A stretch of 64,000 bases of DNA from Chloroflexota bacterium (GCA_016215025.1 JACRMI010000025.1:32192-96191); one strand, 5' to 3'; counted from the first letter of the stretch, positions 17,023 through 26,057 are shown. Numbers and translations: made by a program. Notes: generated by a model from the sequence alone, not told the origin.

Positions 17023-18708
17023 TTACTTGTCGAGCCAGGCTTCGCGCAGATAGATCAGCGAGCCATTGGACAGCGGAGTGAAACCTTTGACGAACGGTTG
17101 CCCAACTCGATATTCATAACCAACGTAGAGCCATGTCCACGGCGCAGCGTCGGTGAGTTTCTTTTGAATCTCGGCGTAAATGGGTTTGCGTTTTTCCGGA
17201 TCAGCAATCGCGCGACCTTGATCCAACAAAGCGTTGATTTCGGGACTGTTGTAGGCGGCAACGTTGTTCAAATTTCCGGTGCTGTGCCAGTATCGATAGA
17301 ACATCACATCGGGGTCAGGATTGCCACCGTTAAGAGCTACGGCTGCATCGAAATCGGCTTTGAGCCAACGATCGACATACACGCTCAACTCGAGCGTTTC
17401 GATGGTGGTCTCAATACCAACTTTTTTCAACTGGGCTTGAATGTTCTGCGCTTCGGCGACGGCGGTGGGCGGTTCGCCAGTCGCGGCGATAATGGTAAAT
17501 TTTACGCCGGTCGCCTTACCGGCTTCGGTGAGTAGTTGCTTGGCTTTGGCTTCGTCCTTTTTGTAGCAGGTCAAATCATTCAGATTCGCGCTGTAAAAAG
17601 GCGCGGTGGCCGGCGCAGTCACCTGACCTTCGCCGAGCGATGCGGTATCGAGAACTTCTTGGCGATCAATTGCACACGAAATGGCTTGGCGCACTTTGAG
17701 GTCGGTGAAAACTGGTCGCTTGGCATTCAACTGCAAGACGTGATACGCAAGAGCGGATGCGCGCGAAATGCTTAGCGTGCTGCTCGCTGCACCCGCACGA
17801 ATTGCAACGCGCGGGTCGTTGATGAGCGCCCAGTCAAGCGTCTTGGCGCGTAAGCCCGCCAAAATGGATGACTCGTCCGGAATCGTGCGCCATTCGATGC
17901 CATCCAGGCGTGGCAACCCAGGAATCCAAAAATCCTTGGATGCTTTCATTGTGAACGTTTGATCCGGCGTCCACTTGTCGATGGTGAATGCGCCAGTTCC
18001 GACATCGACTTTGGCGGGATCCGCACCACCACTCACTTGCTTTTTGTTGATGATCGCCGCATTTGGATTCGTCATCGACGAAAGAATCGCAGAGTTTGGC
18101 GCTTTGAGCGTAAAGACAATCGTGTTCGCATCCGGGGTGTCCATCTTGTCGATACCGGTAAACGACGAACGCGCTGCCGCGCCGGTCTTTTCGTCGAGAA
18201 TGCGTTCGAACGAGAATTTCACATCGTCCGACGTCATCGGATCGCCGTTATGGAATTTCACATTCTTGCGGAGTGTGACGGTGAGTGTCTTGCCATCTTC
18301 GGACCACTTCCACGACTCGGCAAGATTGGGAACGATTTTCAAATCCTTGTCGAAAGCAAAGAGCGGATCGTAAATCAATTCCAACATTCGGAAGGACGCA
18401 AAGGCGGTTTGTTTATGGGGGTCAAGTCCGGTTGCGTCTGCGGCGCGCGCGGCGATCAGCGTGCCACCTTTCTTCGGTGCGGCAGTCGGCGCGGGAGTTG
18501 CGGTCACAACGACAGGAACCTGGACTTGGACCGTCTGCGGTACTGGAACTTGGACGGTTTGTTGAACGGGGACTTGGACGGTCTGGGGAACCGGAACCTG
18601 GACCGTCTGTTGAACGATCACCGGGGCAGGGGTCGGCGCGGGCGCGCAAGAGACCGCGGCAACTACGGCGATGACCAAGAGCGTAACCAGCAGCGAAATT
18701 CGCTTCAT
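17023..18708 (-). CDS. ABC transporter substrate-binding lipoprotein, family 5 (DppA/OppA type)
   Basis: 561-residue receptor. ATG at 18708 is preceded by GAGGAGAAG and starts a lipoprotein signal (MKRISLLVTLLVIAVVAAVSC), so the mature protein is anchored by a lipidated cysteine. A linker of repeated QTVQVPV units (about residues 30-65) follows, then the SBP_bac_5 fold: TGLDPHKQ, NLAESWKWSEDGKTLTVTLR, KFHNGDPMTSDDVKFS. The longer frame to 18846 adds 46 residues without a signal and is rejected. Binds peptides or related compounds outside the membrane. First gene of the transporter-GNAT-anmK-mutM series. Confidence 0.92.
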   Translation of the reverse strand: MKRISLLVTLLVIAVVAAVSCAPAPTPAPVIVQQTVQVPVPQTVQVPVQQTVQVPVPQTVQVQVPVVVTATPAPTAAPKKGGTLIAARAADATGLDPHKQTAFASFRMLELIYDPLFAFDKDLKIVPNLAESWKWSEDGKTLTVTLRKNVKFHNGDPMTSDDVKFSFERILDEKTGAAARSSFTGIDKMDTPDANTIVFTLKAPNSAILSSMTNPNAAIINKKQVSGGADPAKVDVGTGAFTIDKWTPDQTFTMKASKDFWIPGLPRLDGIEWRTIPDESSILAGLRAKTLDWALINDPRVAIRAGAASSTLSISRASALAYHVLQLNAKRPVFTDLKVRQAISCAIDRQEVLDTASLGEGQVTAPATAPFYSANLNDLTCYKKDEAKAKQLLTEAGKATGVKFTIIAATGEPPTAVAEAQNIQAQLKKVGIETTIETLELSVYVDRWLKADFDAAVALNGGNPDPDVMFYRYWHSTGNLNNVAAYNSPEINALLDQGRAIADPEKRKPIYAEIQKKLTDAAPWTWLYVGYEYRVGQPFVKGFTPLSNGSLIYLREAWLDK

Positions 18709-18846
18709 GGAATCTTCTCCTCTATGAGCTAATTCAATCGAACGTCGATTGACCTGGCGGAGGTCATTAGCAATGCTAAAGAATCGCCAGTCCTCCTTTT
18801 CGATTTCATGCACCGCGATTGTATGCTCTTGCCTGATGTTTGTCAA
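18709..18846 (-). promoter_or_regulatory. Promoter and structured leader of the ABC transporter operon
   Basis: On the minus strand TTGACA (18846-18841) and TACAAT (18823-18818) are 17 bases apart, giving a start near 18811. The leader of about 100 bases contains an AAAAGGAGG stretch and several short hairpins (CTGGCG/CGCCAG, GACCT/AGGTC, TTAGC/GCTAA) before the real ribosome site GAGGAG. The folding may modulate translation. Confidence 0.65.
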
Positions 18847-18880
18847 CGGAGTTCGGGCGAATCATTCGCTTGATCTCAGC

Positions 18881-18918
18881 AAAAAAATCCAGGTTTCCTT
18901 TTGCAAAGAAACCTGGAT
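18881..18918 (-). terminator. Intrinsic terminator of the RRM protein gene
   Basis: On the minus strand the arms ATCCAGGTTT (18918-18909) and AAACCTGGAT (18896-18887) form a 10 bp stem followed by seven U residues (18887-18881). The arms share the CCAGGTTT core of the dispersed palindrome family described elsewhere in this window. Confidence 0.85.
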
Positions 18919-18931
18919 CATCAGTGTCTGT

Positions 18932-19300
18932 TTAGAAGCGACCGCCGCTGCGACCGCCACCACCACCGCCGCCGCGACCACCGCGACCGCCGCGACCACC
19001 ACCGCCGCCGCCACCGCGATAACCGCCACCACCGCCACCGCTGCGTTCTTCACGCGGGCGAGCGATGCTAACTGTCATCGGTCGGCCATCGAGTTCATAG
19101 TTGTTGAACAATTGAATGGCTTTGGCTGCTTCAGCCGCTCCCACCATTTCGATGAAACCGAAACCTTTGGGACGACGAGTTTCGCGATCGAGGATCAGCG
19201 AGACTTCTTTCACTTCCCCTGCTTGGGCGAAGAGCTGGCGCAGGTCGTCCTCTGACACGTTGTAGGACAGATTGCCTACATACAATTTTGCTTCCGACAC
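18932..19300 (-). CDS. Glycine-rich RNA-binding protein with one RRM domain
   Basis: 122 residues: an RRM (about 4-80) with RNP2 (LYVGNL) and RNP1 (KGFGFIEM), and a tail of about 40 residues made of Gly and Arg (RGG-like). These are small single-stranded RNA-binding proteins, cold-induced in cyanobacteria and other bacteria, thought to act as RNA chaperones. GTG at 19300 is chosen because it follows a perfect AAAGGAGG at 6 bases and yields the standard N-terminus (SEAKLYVGNL). The gene has its own promoter, a 130-base leader with a terminator-like hairpin, and a terminator. The tail is encoded by very repetitive CCACC/CCGCC sequence. Confidence 0.93.
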   Translation of the reverse strand: MSEAKLYVGNLSYNVSEDDLRQLFAQAGEVKEVSLILDRETRRPKGFGFIEMVGAAEAAKAIQLFNNYELDGRPMTVSIARPREERSGGGGGGYRGGGGGGGRGGRGGRGGGGGGGRSGGRF

Positions 19301-19372
19301 GGAAAGCCTCCTTTGGGAATGGAAACAATGCTCCAGCTCTGCGCTTTTGCAATTTGTTCCTGAGTCGTCAGG

Positions 19373-19407
19373 AAAAAAGCCGCCCCGGTACCGATACCGA
19401 GCGGCTT
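19373..19407 (-). promoter_or_regulatory. Terminator-like hairpin (possible attenuator) in the RRM leader
   Basis: On the minus strand AAGCCGC and GCGGCTT (19407-19401 and 19383-19377) pair, with an inner stem CGGTA/TACCG, and are followed by six U residues to 19373. The hairpin starts about 30 bases after the predicted transcription start and about 70 bases before the GTG. There is no minus-strand gene upstream for it to terminate, so it most likely controls read-through into the RRM gene. Confidence 0.6.
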
Positions 19408-19441
19408 GACAAAACCAATTCGGCTGTCTCTGACAGGCCAC

Positions 19442-19470
19442 ACTATAACATGAATTACCAGGTTAGTCAA
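19442..19470 (-). promoter_or_regulatory. Sigma70-like promoter of the RRM protein gene
   Basis: On the minus strand TTGACT (19470-19465) and TATAGT (19447-19442) are separated by exactly 17 bases. Start of transcription is expected near 19435. Confidence 0.75.
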
Positions 19471-19496
19471 CCGACTTTTCAGAAATGCGATGCACG

Positions 19497-19505
19497 TGGT
19501 ATAAT
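19497..19505 (+). promoter_or_regulatory. Extended -10 promoter directly before dus
   Basis: TGGTATAAT (TG extension plus perfect -10 at 19500-19505) lies 7 bases before the ATG at 19513; the -35 region (TTTTCA) is weak. Transcription would start at or one base before the ATG, implying a leaderless message. Confidence 0.55.
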
Positions 19506-19512
19506 CAATACT

Positions 19513-20565
19513 ATGTTAGACCTGATGAAAAACCTAACAGAGTTCAGCGGCTCCGAAAGGAGCCGCGATCTGTCACGTCTGAAAACGCTTCCTAAATTTT
19601 ACATTCGTGAAATTCCCATCTTTGGCGATCTGATTCTTGCGCCGATGGATGGCTATTCCGATATGCCGTTTCGTTTGCTCTGTCACGAACTTGGCTCGGC
19701 GATTTCCTACACCGAATTTATTAACGTCGATAGCTTGCACGGGCGTGTGCCCAATCAAGTCATGGCACGCAAATTGCGCTTCGATTCAAGCGAATATCCG
19801 CGTACGATTCAAATCTACGGGCACGACGAAGACCGTTTGGTCGAGGTGGCACAGCGCATGGAAGCGGAGTATGCGCCGACCATAATCGATTTGAATATGG
19901 GCTGCTACGTCAAAAAGATCGCCGAGCGTGGCGCAGGGTCTGGCATGCTGCGCGATCCAGAAAAAATTGGCAGGGTTTTTTCTCGGCTTACGCATTGCCT
20001 GCGTGTGCCCGTCACCGGCAAGATTCGTTTGGGTTGGGATGAAGACACTCGCAACTATATCGAGGTCGCCAAAATCTTGGAAGATAACGGCGCGAGTTTG
20101 ATCGCCGTTCACGCGCGGACGAAAAAGCAGGGCTATACTGGCGAAGCGGATTGGAACGCCATCACAGAAATCAAGCAAGCGGTCAAGATTCCCGTCATCG
20201 GCAACGGCGATGTTAAGACGGTCGCCGATATCGATCAAATCAAAGCGCAAACCGGCTGCGATGGCGTCATGATTGGGCGGGGAGCAATCGGCAACCCCTG
20301 GATATTTTCGCGGAAAGACCGGAGAGACGTAACGCCTGAAGAGAAAATCGCGTTGATGCGCCGCCACGTTGCGCTCAATGCCGATTTTTACGGTGATCGA
20401 CTTGGTTTGGTTTTGTTTCGCAAACATGCCGTGCGCTATATTCAAAAACTGGTCGATGGCGACGACTTGCGCTTGCCGCTCACGCATTGCTCTGCCCAAT
20501 TGGAGTTCGAGCGCATCATCAGCGAATTTGAGCAAGTGCATGAAATTGCTCGATTGACTGACTAA
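19513..20565 (+). CDS. dus: tRNA-dihydrouridine synthase
   Basis: FMN-dependent reduction of uridine to dihydrouridine in tRNA loops. The 350-residue protein has the family start of the barrel (ILAPMDGYSDMPFRLLCHELG), the NMGCYVKKIAERGAGSGML segment containing the catalytic cysteine, the phosphate-binding GNGDV and the VMIGRGAIGNPWIF motif. ATG at 19513 is preferred because a strong -10 element lies just upstream. The first 30 or so residues (to about RLKTLP) are encoded by a degraded palindromic repeat and are not family-conserved, so the functional start of the fold is near FYIREIPIFGD. Confidence 0.93.
   Translation: MLDLMKNLTEFSGSERSRDLSRLKTLPKFYIREIPIFGDLILAPMDGYSDMPFRLLCHELGSAISYTEFINVDSLHGRVPNQVMARKLRFDSSEYPRTIQIYGHDEDRLVEVAQRMEAEYAPTIIDLNMGCYVKKIAERGAGSGMLRDPEKIGRVFSRLTHCLRVPVTGKIRLGWDEDTRNYIEVAKILEDNGASLIAVHARTKKQGYTGEADWNAITEIKQAVKIPVIGNGDVKTVADIDQIKAQTGCDGVMIGRGAIGNPWIFSRKDRRDVTPEEKIALMRRHVALNADFYGDRLGLVLFRKHAVRYIQKLVDGDDLRLPLTHCSAQLEFERIISEFEQVHEIARLTD
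19530..19580. repeat. Degraded copy of the nested palindromic element, in the 5' end of dus
   Basis: An inner 8 bp stem GCGGCTCC/GGAGCCGC (19547-19554, 19559-19566) encloses a GAAA loop. The left flank AAACCTAACAGAGTTCAGCGG matches the rlmI copy at about 20 of 25 positions, and the right flank CTGTCACGTCT matches it partly. The element is translated as part of Dus. Confidence 0.7.
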
Positions 20566-20593
20566 ATTTGCAGTTTTGGGAAACTAGGTCTAA

Positions 20594-20622
20594 TTGACAG
20601 TCCGTTCAACTTGTGATAGCAT
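20594..20622 (+). promoter_or_regulatory. Sigma70-like promoter of the Roadblock gene
   Basis: TTGACA (20594-20599) and TAGCAT (20617-20622) are 17 bases apart. Transcription is expected near 20629, leaving a 40-base leader with AAAGGAG before the ATG at 20670. Confidence 0.7.
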
Positions 20623-20669
20623 ATCACTCGTAATCAAGCTAGGATAATTGAACGTCAAAGGAGACTGAT

Positions 20670-21044
20670 ATGGATCAGAAATCGCGTTCAGAAAAATTGG
20701 TTACCCGCCTCCGCGATTTTCGTTCATCGATCCCGGATGTGGAAGCGTCAGCAGTTGTTAGCGCGGACGGTCTCATCGTTGCTTCTGACCTGCCCGCAGG
20801 TGTGGAAGAGGATCGCGTTTCTGCTATGTCAGCCGCGATGCTTTCCTTGGGCGACCGGATCGCCTCTGAGCTGCGACGGGGTGAGTTGGATCAGGTTTAT
20901 ATTCACGGAGAGAATGGCTATGTCGTTTTGATGGCAGCCGGTGAAGAAGCCGTTTTGACAGTGCTGGCACGGCGCGAAGCGAAATTAGGTTTGATTCTCT
21001 ACGACATGAAAAAAGCCGCCGCCGATATTTCGGCGATGATCTAA
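20670..21044 (+). CDS. Roadblock/LC7 domain protein
   Basis: 124 residues forming a single Roadblock/LC7 domain (DVEASAVVSADGLIVASDLP, then LGDRIASELRRGELDQVYIHGENGYVVLMAAG). Such proteins dimerise and often regulate small Ras-like GTPases, as MglB does for MglA, or respond to nucleotide state in other ways. No GTPase gene is adjacent, so the partner is unknown. It has its own promoter and terminator, hence a single-gene unit between dus and pyrG. Confidence 0.92.
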   Translation: MDQKSRSEKLVTRLRDFRSSIPDVEASAVVSADGLIVASDLPAGVEEDRVSAMSAAMLSLGDRIASELRRGELDQVYIHGENGYVVLMAAGEEAVLTVLARREAKLGLILYDMKKAAADISAMI

Positions 21045-21080
21045 CCCAGGACGAGTATCAAAAATCAGCGATTCAAAAAG

Positions 21081-21110
21081 ACACGGAGCTTCACCGCCCC
21101 GTGTTTTTAT
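21081..21110 (+). terminator. Terminator of the Roadblock gene
   Basis: ACACGG (21081-21086) pairs with CCGTGT (21099-21104), followed by TTTTAT. It lies about 40 bases after the stop codon. Confidence 0.65.
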
Positions 21111-21112
21111 TG

Positions 21113-21167
21113 TGTAGGGGCGGGGTTATCTCGCCCAAGAGAAGGGCGGGTGGAACCTGCCCCTACA
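21113..21167. repeat. TGTAGGGGCGGG inverted repeat before pyrG
   Basis: TGTAGGGGCGGG (21113-21124) and CCTGCCCCTACA (21156-21167) are inverted copies with one mismatch, enclosing a smaller CGCCC/GGGCG stem. It ends 11 bases before the pyrG ATG, so in the message it would fold just upstream of the AAGGAAT ribosome site. Confidence 0.7.
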
Positions 21168-21175
21168 AGGAATAA

Positions 21176-22804
<1,629 letters not shown>

Positions 22805-22807
22805 TGT

Positions 22808-22839
22808 CAAGACCGACGTACGTCGGTCTTTTCTTTTTT
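22808..22839 (+). terminator. Terminator of pyrG
   Basis: A perfect 22-base palindrome (arms AAGACCGACGT/ACGTCGGTCTT, 22808-22829) is followed by a T-rich run. Confidence 0.85.
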
Positions 22840-22851
22840 TAAGGAAGTGTA

Positions 22852-22880
22852 TTGGCAAAAAAAAATAATCGTGATAGAAT
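22852..22880 (+). promoter_or_regulatory. Sigma70-like promoter of the HEAT-repeat gene
   Basis: TTGGCA (22852-22857) and TAGAAT (22875-22880) with a 17-base A/T-rich spacer; the start codon at 22919 has GGAGGG upstream. Confidence 0.65.
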
Positions 22881-22918
22881 ATGAGTGAAGGGTTCCTACG
22901 GATGGAGGGACAGCGATT

Positions 22919-23863
22919 ATGCCATCACCCAAAATGACAAAACGAGATAAATTAGCTTGGCTGGCGGACCTCGAGGAGGGTTACCGCCCATTCGATAAAC
23001 ATGCACTGACGTTGTTGCGTTCGCTAATGGACGACGCAGACGCCGAGGTTCGCGCTGAAGCGATTGCTTGTCTGTGGGACGACCCCGACCCACGGTGGAT
23101 CGACGTATTGATGAAAAAAGTTGAATCCGATCCACATGCCGAAGTTCGTGCCCATGCAATCTCCGCGTTAGGGCGCTATGTGTACGAAGGACAAGTTGCC
23201 GAAATCGACGATTGGGCGACGCCCGTTTTTGAAATATCGCAAAAGGATTACAAGCGCGTGATCGAATTTCTTTTTCGTATCGCGCAAGACCCGGATGAAG
23301 CAGTCGGCGCGCGGCGTTATGCGATTGAGGCGCTCGCCTTTTGTTCGGAGGATTCTGCGGTATTCGAATTGATCGATTGGGCGTATCATCAACGCGACCG
23401 ACGCTTTAAGGTGAGCGCGCTATTTGCGATGGCGCGTCACGGCGATCCGCGCTGGACGGAGTACATTCTCGCCGAACTACATTCTCACGATTCGCAAATT
23501 CAGTACGAAGCGGTGCGTGCCGCCGGTGAGTTGGGTTTGCGCGAAGCGACGGACACGCTGATCGAATTTGCGCGTGGCAAAGGATTGCGCAAGCCTTTGA
23601 GACTCCTCTCGATTTATGCCCTCGGCGAAACCGGGGACGAACGCGCGATGCCGGTGTTAGAGCAGTTGGCACGTTCACGTGATCGTGACATTCGCGATGT
23701 GGCGCGTGAAGCTATCGACGAATGGCGCGCGGTGGCAGAGATGGAACAAATGGCGGATGATGCCTTGGACGACATGGAATCACCCGATATCGAAGATTAT
23801 TACGATGTCGATGCCATGCCGGATATCTGGGATACCGAAATCGGAGCGTTTTCTAAAAACTAA
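22919..23863 (+). CDS. HEAT-repeat protein with acidic C-terminus
   Basis: 314 residues. From about 30 to 255 the sequence consists of paired helices of HEAT type (for example DADAEVRAEAIACLWDDPD, PHAEVRAHAISALGRYV, DRDIRDVAREAIDEWR). The last 50 residues are acidic (MADDALDDMESPDIEDYYDVD). Such solenoids act as protein-binding scaffolds; the partner cannot be told from the sequence. Own promoter, GGAGGG ribosome site and terminator, so a single-gene unit. Confidence 0.85.
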   Translation: MPSPKMTKRDKLAWLADLEEGYRPFDKHALTLLRSLMDDADAEVRAEAIACLWDDPDPRWIDVLMKKVESDPHAEVRAHAISALGRYVYEGQVAEIDDWATPVFEISQKDYKRVIEFLFRIAQDPDEAVGARRYAIEALAFCSEDSAVFELIDWAYHQRDRRFKVSALFAMARHGDPRWTEYILAELHSHDSQIQYEAVRAAGELGLREATDTLIEFARGKGLRKPLRLLSIYALGETGDERAMPVLEQLARSRDRDIRDVAREAIDEWRAVAEMEQMADDALDDMESPDIEDYYDVDAMPDIWDTEIGAFSKN

Positions 23864-23867
23864 ACAA

Positions 23868-23899
23868 CGCGGCAGGGCAAAAACCTGCCGCGATTTTTT
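23868..23899 (+). terminator. Terminator of the HEAT-repeat gene
   Basis: CGCGGCAGG (23868-23876) and CCTGCCGCG (23884-23892) form a 9 bp stem followed by ATTTTTT. Confidence 0.9.
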
Positions 23900-23973
23900 A
23901 TGATCGATATTTCTCAGAGTTGGTCCTTCGCTGTTGGCGCACCAGCAGCGAAATAAGAATTTCGATGATGTGG

Positions 23974-24011
23974 GGCAAATTCCCAATTTGCCAGGCAAGT
24001 TGGAAACTTGC
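23974..24011. repeat. Double-hairpin repeat (GGCAAATT / GGCAAGTT type), copy 1
   Basis: Two adjacent palindromes, GCAAATT-CCC-AATTTGC and GCAAGTT-GGA-AACTTGC. The 38-base unit matches a second copy at 53.675-53.713 kb at 36 positions. It ends 22 bases before the ATG at 24034, directly ahead of the AGGGGAG ribosome site. Confidence 0.85.
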
Positions 24012-24033
24012 ACTACTTTTTTAGGGGAGAAAA

Positions 24034-24744
24034 ATGAGTTACCTTTCACCGACCACACCAATCCAATACGTTGCTGAAATCAAGCATGTCAAAGAGGTTA
24101 CTCTCTATGGCGTTGCAAATCTCGAGTTCTGGCAGAATTGTTTAAAACCAGAAAATCTGATTCCGTTTCAAGAAGATGGCAAAGCCCACTTGTTTATTAG
24201 CGCGACGGAACTCGTTTATATGGGCATCAAATTCCGCGAAGTCTCTTTTTCGGTCTATGTCGCCGACCCTAAGGAGGTTAGCAAGCATGGCGGATTCTAT
24301 CTCATCCACGCGTTCAACTCATCACGGCTGTTTGCATTTTCGGAACGAACCATGTTCCAAACGCCTTATTATCATGGAACGATTCAAGTCAAGGCATCTA
24401 TTCCATCCGAATTCAAATTAATGGATGCAAGTGATGTAGCGCTGAAAGCAAAAATGTCGGGAGTTGTTCCTTGTTCCAAAAGTGAAAACGAACTGTGGGA
24501 AGGGCCGATTTTTCTACCCAAGTATATAAGCAAAGGAAATTCTTCGGGCGGGGTTTTCTACGCCAAGCTGGGCGGCTTGACCGAGACGTATCCATTTTCA
24601 CCATCGATGGATACGCTGGAGTTCAAGCCAACGCAGAATGCTGACGTTATCCGTTGGCTCGTCGAGTCCAAGTTTATGGTGAAAGAATGGCGCGTCCGCC
24701 AAGATGCGGAACATGCCAAGTCGAAGACGTACAGACGGGACTAG
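24034..24744 (+). CDS. Conserved-looking protein of unknown function
   Basis: 236 residues, no signal or membrane segment. It is rich in beta-strand-like stretches (VYMGIKFREVSFSVYVADP, GGFYLIHAFNSSRLFAFSERT, YYHGTIQVKASIP), reminiscent of acetoacetate-decarboxylase-like or DUF2071-like beta barrels, but I cannot establish that. Good ribosome site (AGGGGAG). The double-hairpin repeat sits just upstream. Function unknown. Confidence 0.75.
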   Translation: MSYLSPTTPIQYVAEIKHVKEVTLYGVANLEFWQNCLKPENLIPFQEDGKAHLFISATELVYMGIKFREVSFSVYVADPKEVSKHGGFYLIHAFNSSRLFAFSERTMFQTPYYHGTIQVKASIPSEFKLMDASDVALKAKMSGVVPCSKSENELWEGPIFLPKYISKGNSSGGVFYAKLGGLTETYPFSPSMDTLEFKPTQNADVIRWLVESKFMVKEWRVRQDAEHAKSKTYRRD

Positions 24745-24777
24745 ATTATTGGTTTGGGTTTTAACCAGCAATGATGT

Positions 24778-24806
24778 TTGACGGTCATGGTTTTCCAAGT
24801 TATACT
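24778..24806 (+). promoter_or_regulatory. Sigma70-like promoter of the toxin-antitoxin pair
   Basis: TTGACG (24778-24783) and TATACT (24801-24806) are 17 bases apart; start expected near 24813, with GAGG before the ATG at 24850. Confidence 0.65.
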
Positions 24807-24849
24807 TGGAACCGAATCTACAAACGCGGTGATTCAGATTAGAGGAATT

Positions 24850-25233
24850 ATGGACACCATCTCAAACGAGCAGCTTTACTCAGAAATAACCAATATCAAA
24901 AAAGAACTGGAACAAATCCGCGAGACGGTAGCGCAGTATCAGATTGTCAAGCCTGCGCATCCGTATATCGTCAAGATGCCTGGCTATCAAGGCGGCGAAC
25001 CAATGGTATCCAGTGCGCATGTGACCGTGCGAACTATCGTTGAGCAAAGGCGGATAGGCACAACACCTGAAGAATTCATCGAGGGACATCCACCGATGAC
25101 GCTTGCTGAATATTATGACGCGCTCAGTTACTATTACGATCATACAGAAGAGATTGAGCAGATCATTGCAGAGAATAATGCCGCGCTTGAACGTGTGAAA
25201 GAACTATCAAAACGGCTCGCCAAGAAATCCTAA
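24850..25233 (+). CDS. DUF433-type antitoxin-like protein
   Basis: 127 residues. The first 45 form a charged helical coiled coil (EQLYSEITNIKKELEQIRETVAQY); residues about 60-110 match the DUF433 pattern (TVRTIVEQRRIGTTPEEFIEGHPPMTLAEYYDALSYYYDHTEEIEQIIAEN), a winged-helix-like domain found in antitoxins paired with DUF5615 PIN-like nucleases. ATG at 24850 is chosen for its AGAGGAATT ribosome site; the frame remains open upstream but has none. The downstream gene is the expected toxin partner, but broken. Confidence 0.82.
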   Translation: MDTISNEQLYSEITNIKKELEQIRETVAQYQIVKPAHPYIVKMPGYQGGEPMVSSAHVTVRTIVEQRRIGTTPEEFIEGHPPMTLAEYYDALSYYYDHTEEIEQIIAENNAALERVKELSKRLAKKS

Positions 25234-25267
25234 AGCGGTTTTATCGATACTGAATCGGTTGCTGACC

Positions 25268-25645
25268 ATGCTTCTTAAAGAGACACGGTTGTTTATCGCA
25301 TTATTCACAGATGCTGATGTTGGTAAAGAGTTGGCAAAACAATTGCGAAAGCGTGGTTACGATGCAATATCTGCTCTTGAGACAGGAAGGTATAAACCAT
25401 CAGACGAAGAGCAATGGGATTATGCAATTTCTGAACAACGCACGATCCTTACATTCAATACCAGAGACTTTGAACCATTGTTCAAAAAATACTGAGATGC
25501 TGGCAAGGAACACTACGGTGTCATCGTCTCTGATCAACTTCCAATCGGAGAACTCCTGCGACGCACCATCAAATTGCTCAACTCGGTGACGGCAGACGAG
25601 ATGAGAAACAATATCAAGTATCTTGGCGAATTTGCCGAGAGATGA
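25268..25645 (+). pseudogene. DUF5615 PIN-like toxin, interrupted by an in-frame TGA
   Basis: The frame reads LFTDADVGKELAKQLRKRGYDA..LETG..SDEEQWDYAISEQRTILTFNTRDF, the Mut7-C/DUF5615 PIN-like fold with acidic active-site residues (DAD near the start and TRDF). It stops at TGA 25493-25495, yet the same frame continues for 49 more codons as DAGKEHYGVIVSDQLPIGELLRR..., the usual C-terminal half of the family, to TGA 25643-25645. The family often has Trp at the interrupted position, so TGG to TGA is the simplest explanation. The antitoxin gene upstream is intact. TGA ends many genes in this window, so genome-wide recoding is excluded. Confidence 0.8.
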
Positions 25646-25658
25646 CTTGAAACAGAGA

Positions 25659-25704
25659 CCTTCCAGGTTTCCTCGGCTCCTTCGGAGCTGCAGAACCTGG
25701 AAGG
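25659..25704. repeat. Nested palindromic element after the toxin gene
   Basis: Outer arms CCTTCCAGGTT (25659-25669) and AACCTGGAAGG (25694-25704) pair over 11 bp; inner GCTCC/GGAGC with TTC loop. Same design as the copy in rlmI. It starts 13 bases after the final stop of the toxin frame but lacks a strong U tract. Confidence 0.8.
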
Positions 25705-25793
25705 CCTTGCATTTTAGCCAACTCGGTTTACCGAGTCTTCATTTCTACTAACCGCGCGTTTTCAATGTGGGGCGATTATTATGTTTCCCAAGA

Positions 25794-26057
25794 TCATGGC
25801 AAGATTTCAACAATCAGGGTATCACTGAATCCTGACATCCCGCATGGATAAGCTGTTCTTCTACAGTTAGGATCATCGTAGACTTCGATCTTGGTTTTTC
25901 CAGTAGAGCGTGGTGACCACGACCATGCCCAATCATCTATTGAAGGTTGCTTCGGATTGATAGATAAATCAAGCTTTAGAAATTCAGAATCAAAGGTGAT
26001 TTGCCATTCATATTCATAACGTGTGGCTGGCGTTTGACCAAAACGCCATTCTCGCAT
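25794..26057 (-). CDS. Possible fragment of a chagasin-like or beta-sandwich protein
   Basis: An 87-residue frame with natural-looking protein composition: TPATRYEYEWQITFDSEFL, later STGKTKIEVYDDPNC and FSDTLIVEILP. The pattern resembles the chagasin (I42) inhibitor fold (P-T-x-Y-x-W, then GKTxIxxxY), but the expected N-terminal strand and signal peptide are missing. Its ATG lies 14 bases from the ffh start, and the ffh promoter overlaps its first codons. It may be a decayed remnant or a misread start. Low confidence. Confidence 0.4.
   Translation of the reverse strand: MREWRFGQTPATRYEYEWQITFDSEFLKLDLSINPKQPSIDDWAWSWSPRSTGKTKIEVYDDPNCRRTAYPCGMSGFSDTLIVEILP

Noticed and set aside
18709..18846. 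46-residue extension of the ABC receptor
   Set aside because: It would bury the lipoprotein signal inside the protein and it overlaps the promoter.
18940..19060. Alanine/valine-rich or threonine-rich frames on the plus strand opposite the RRM tail
   Set aside because: They are by-products of the repetitive glycine-codon tract of the RRM gene.
25268..25645. TGA read as tryptophan genome-wide
   Set aside because: Several clear genes in the window, such as mutM-neighbour and sugar-locus genes, end at TGA with tight downstream starts, so TGA is a stop here.
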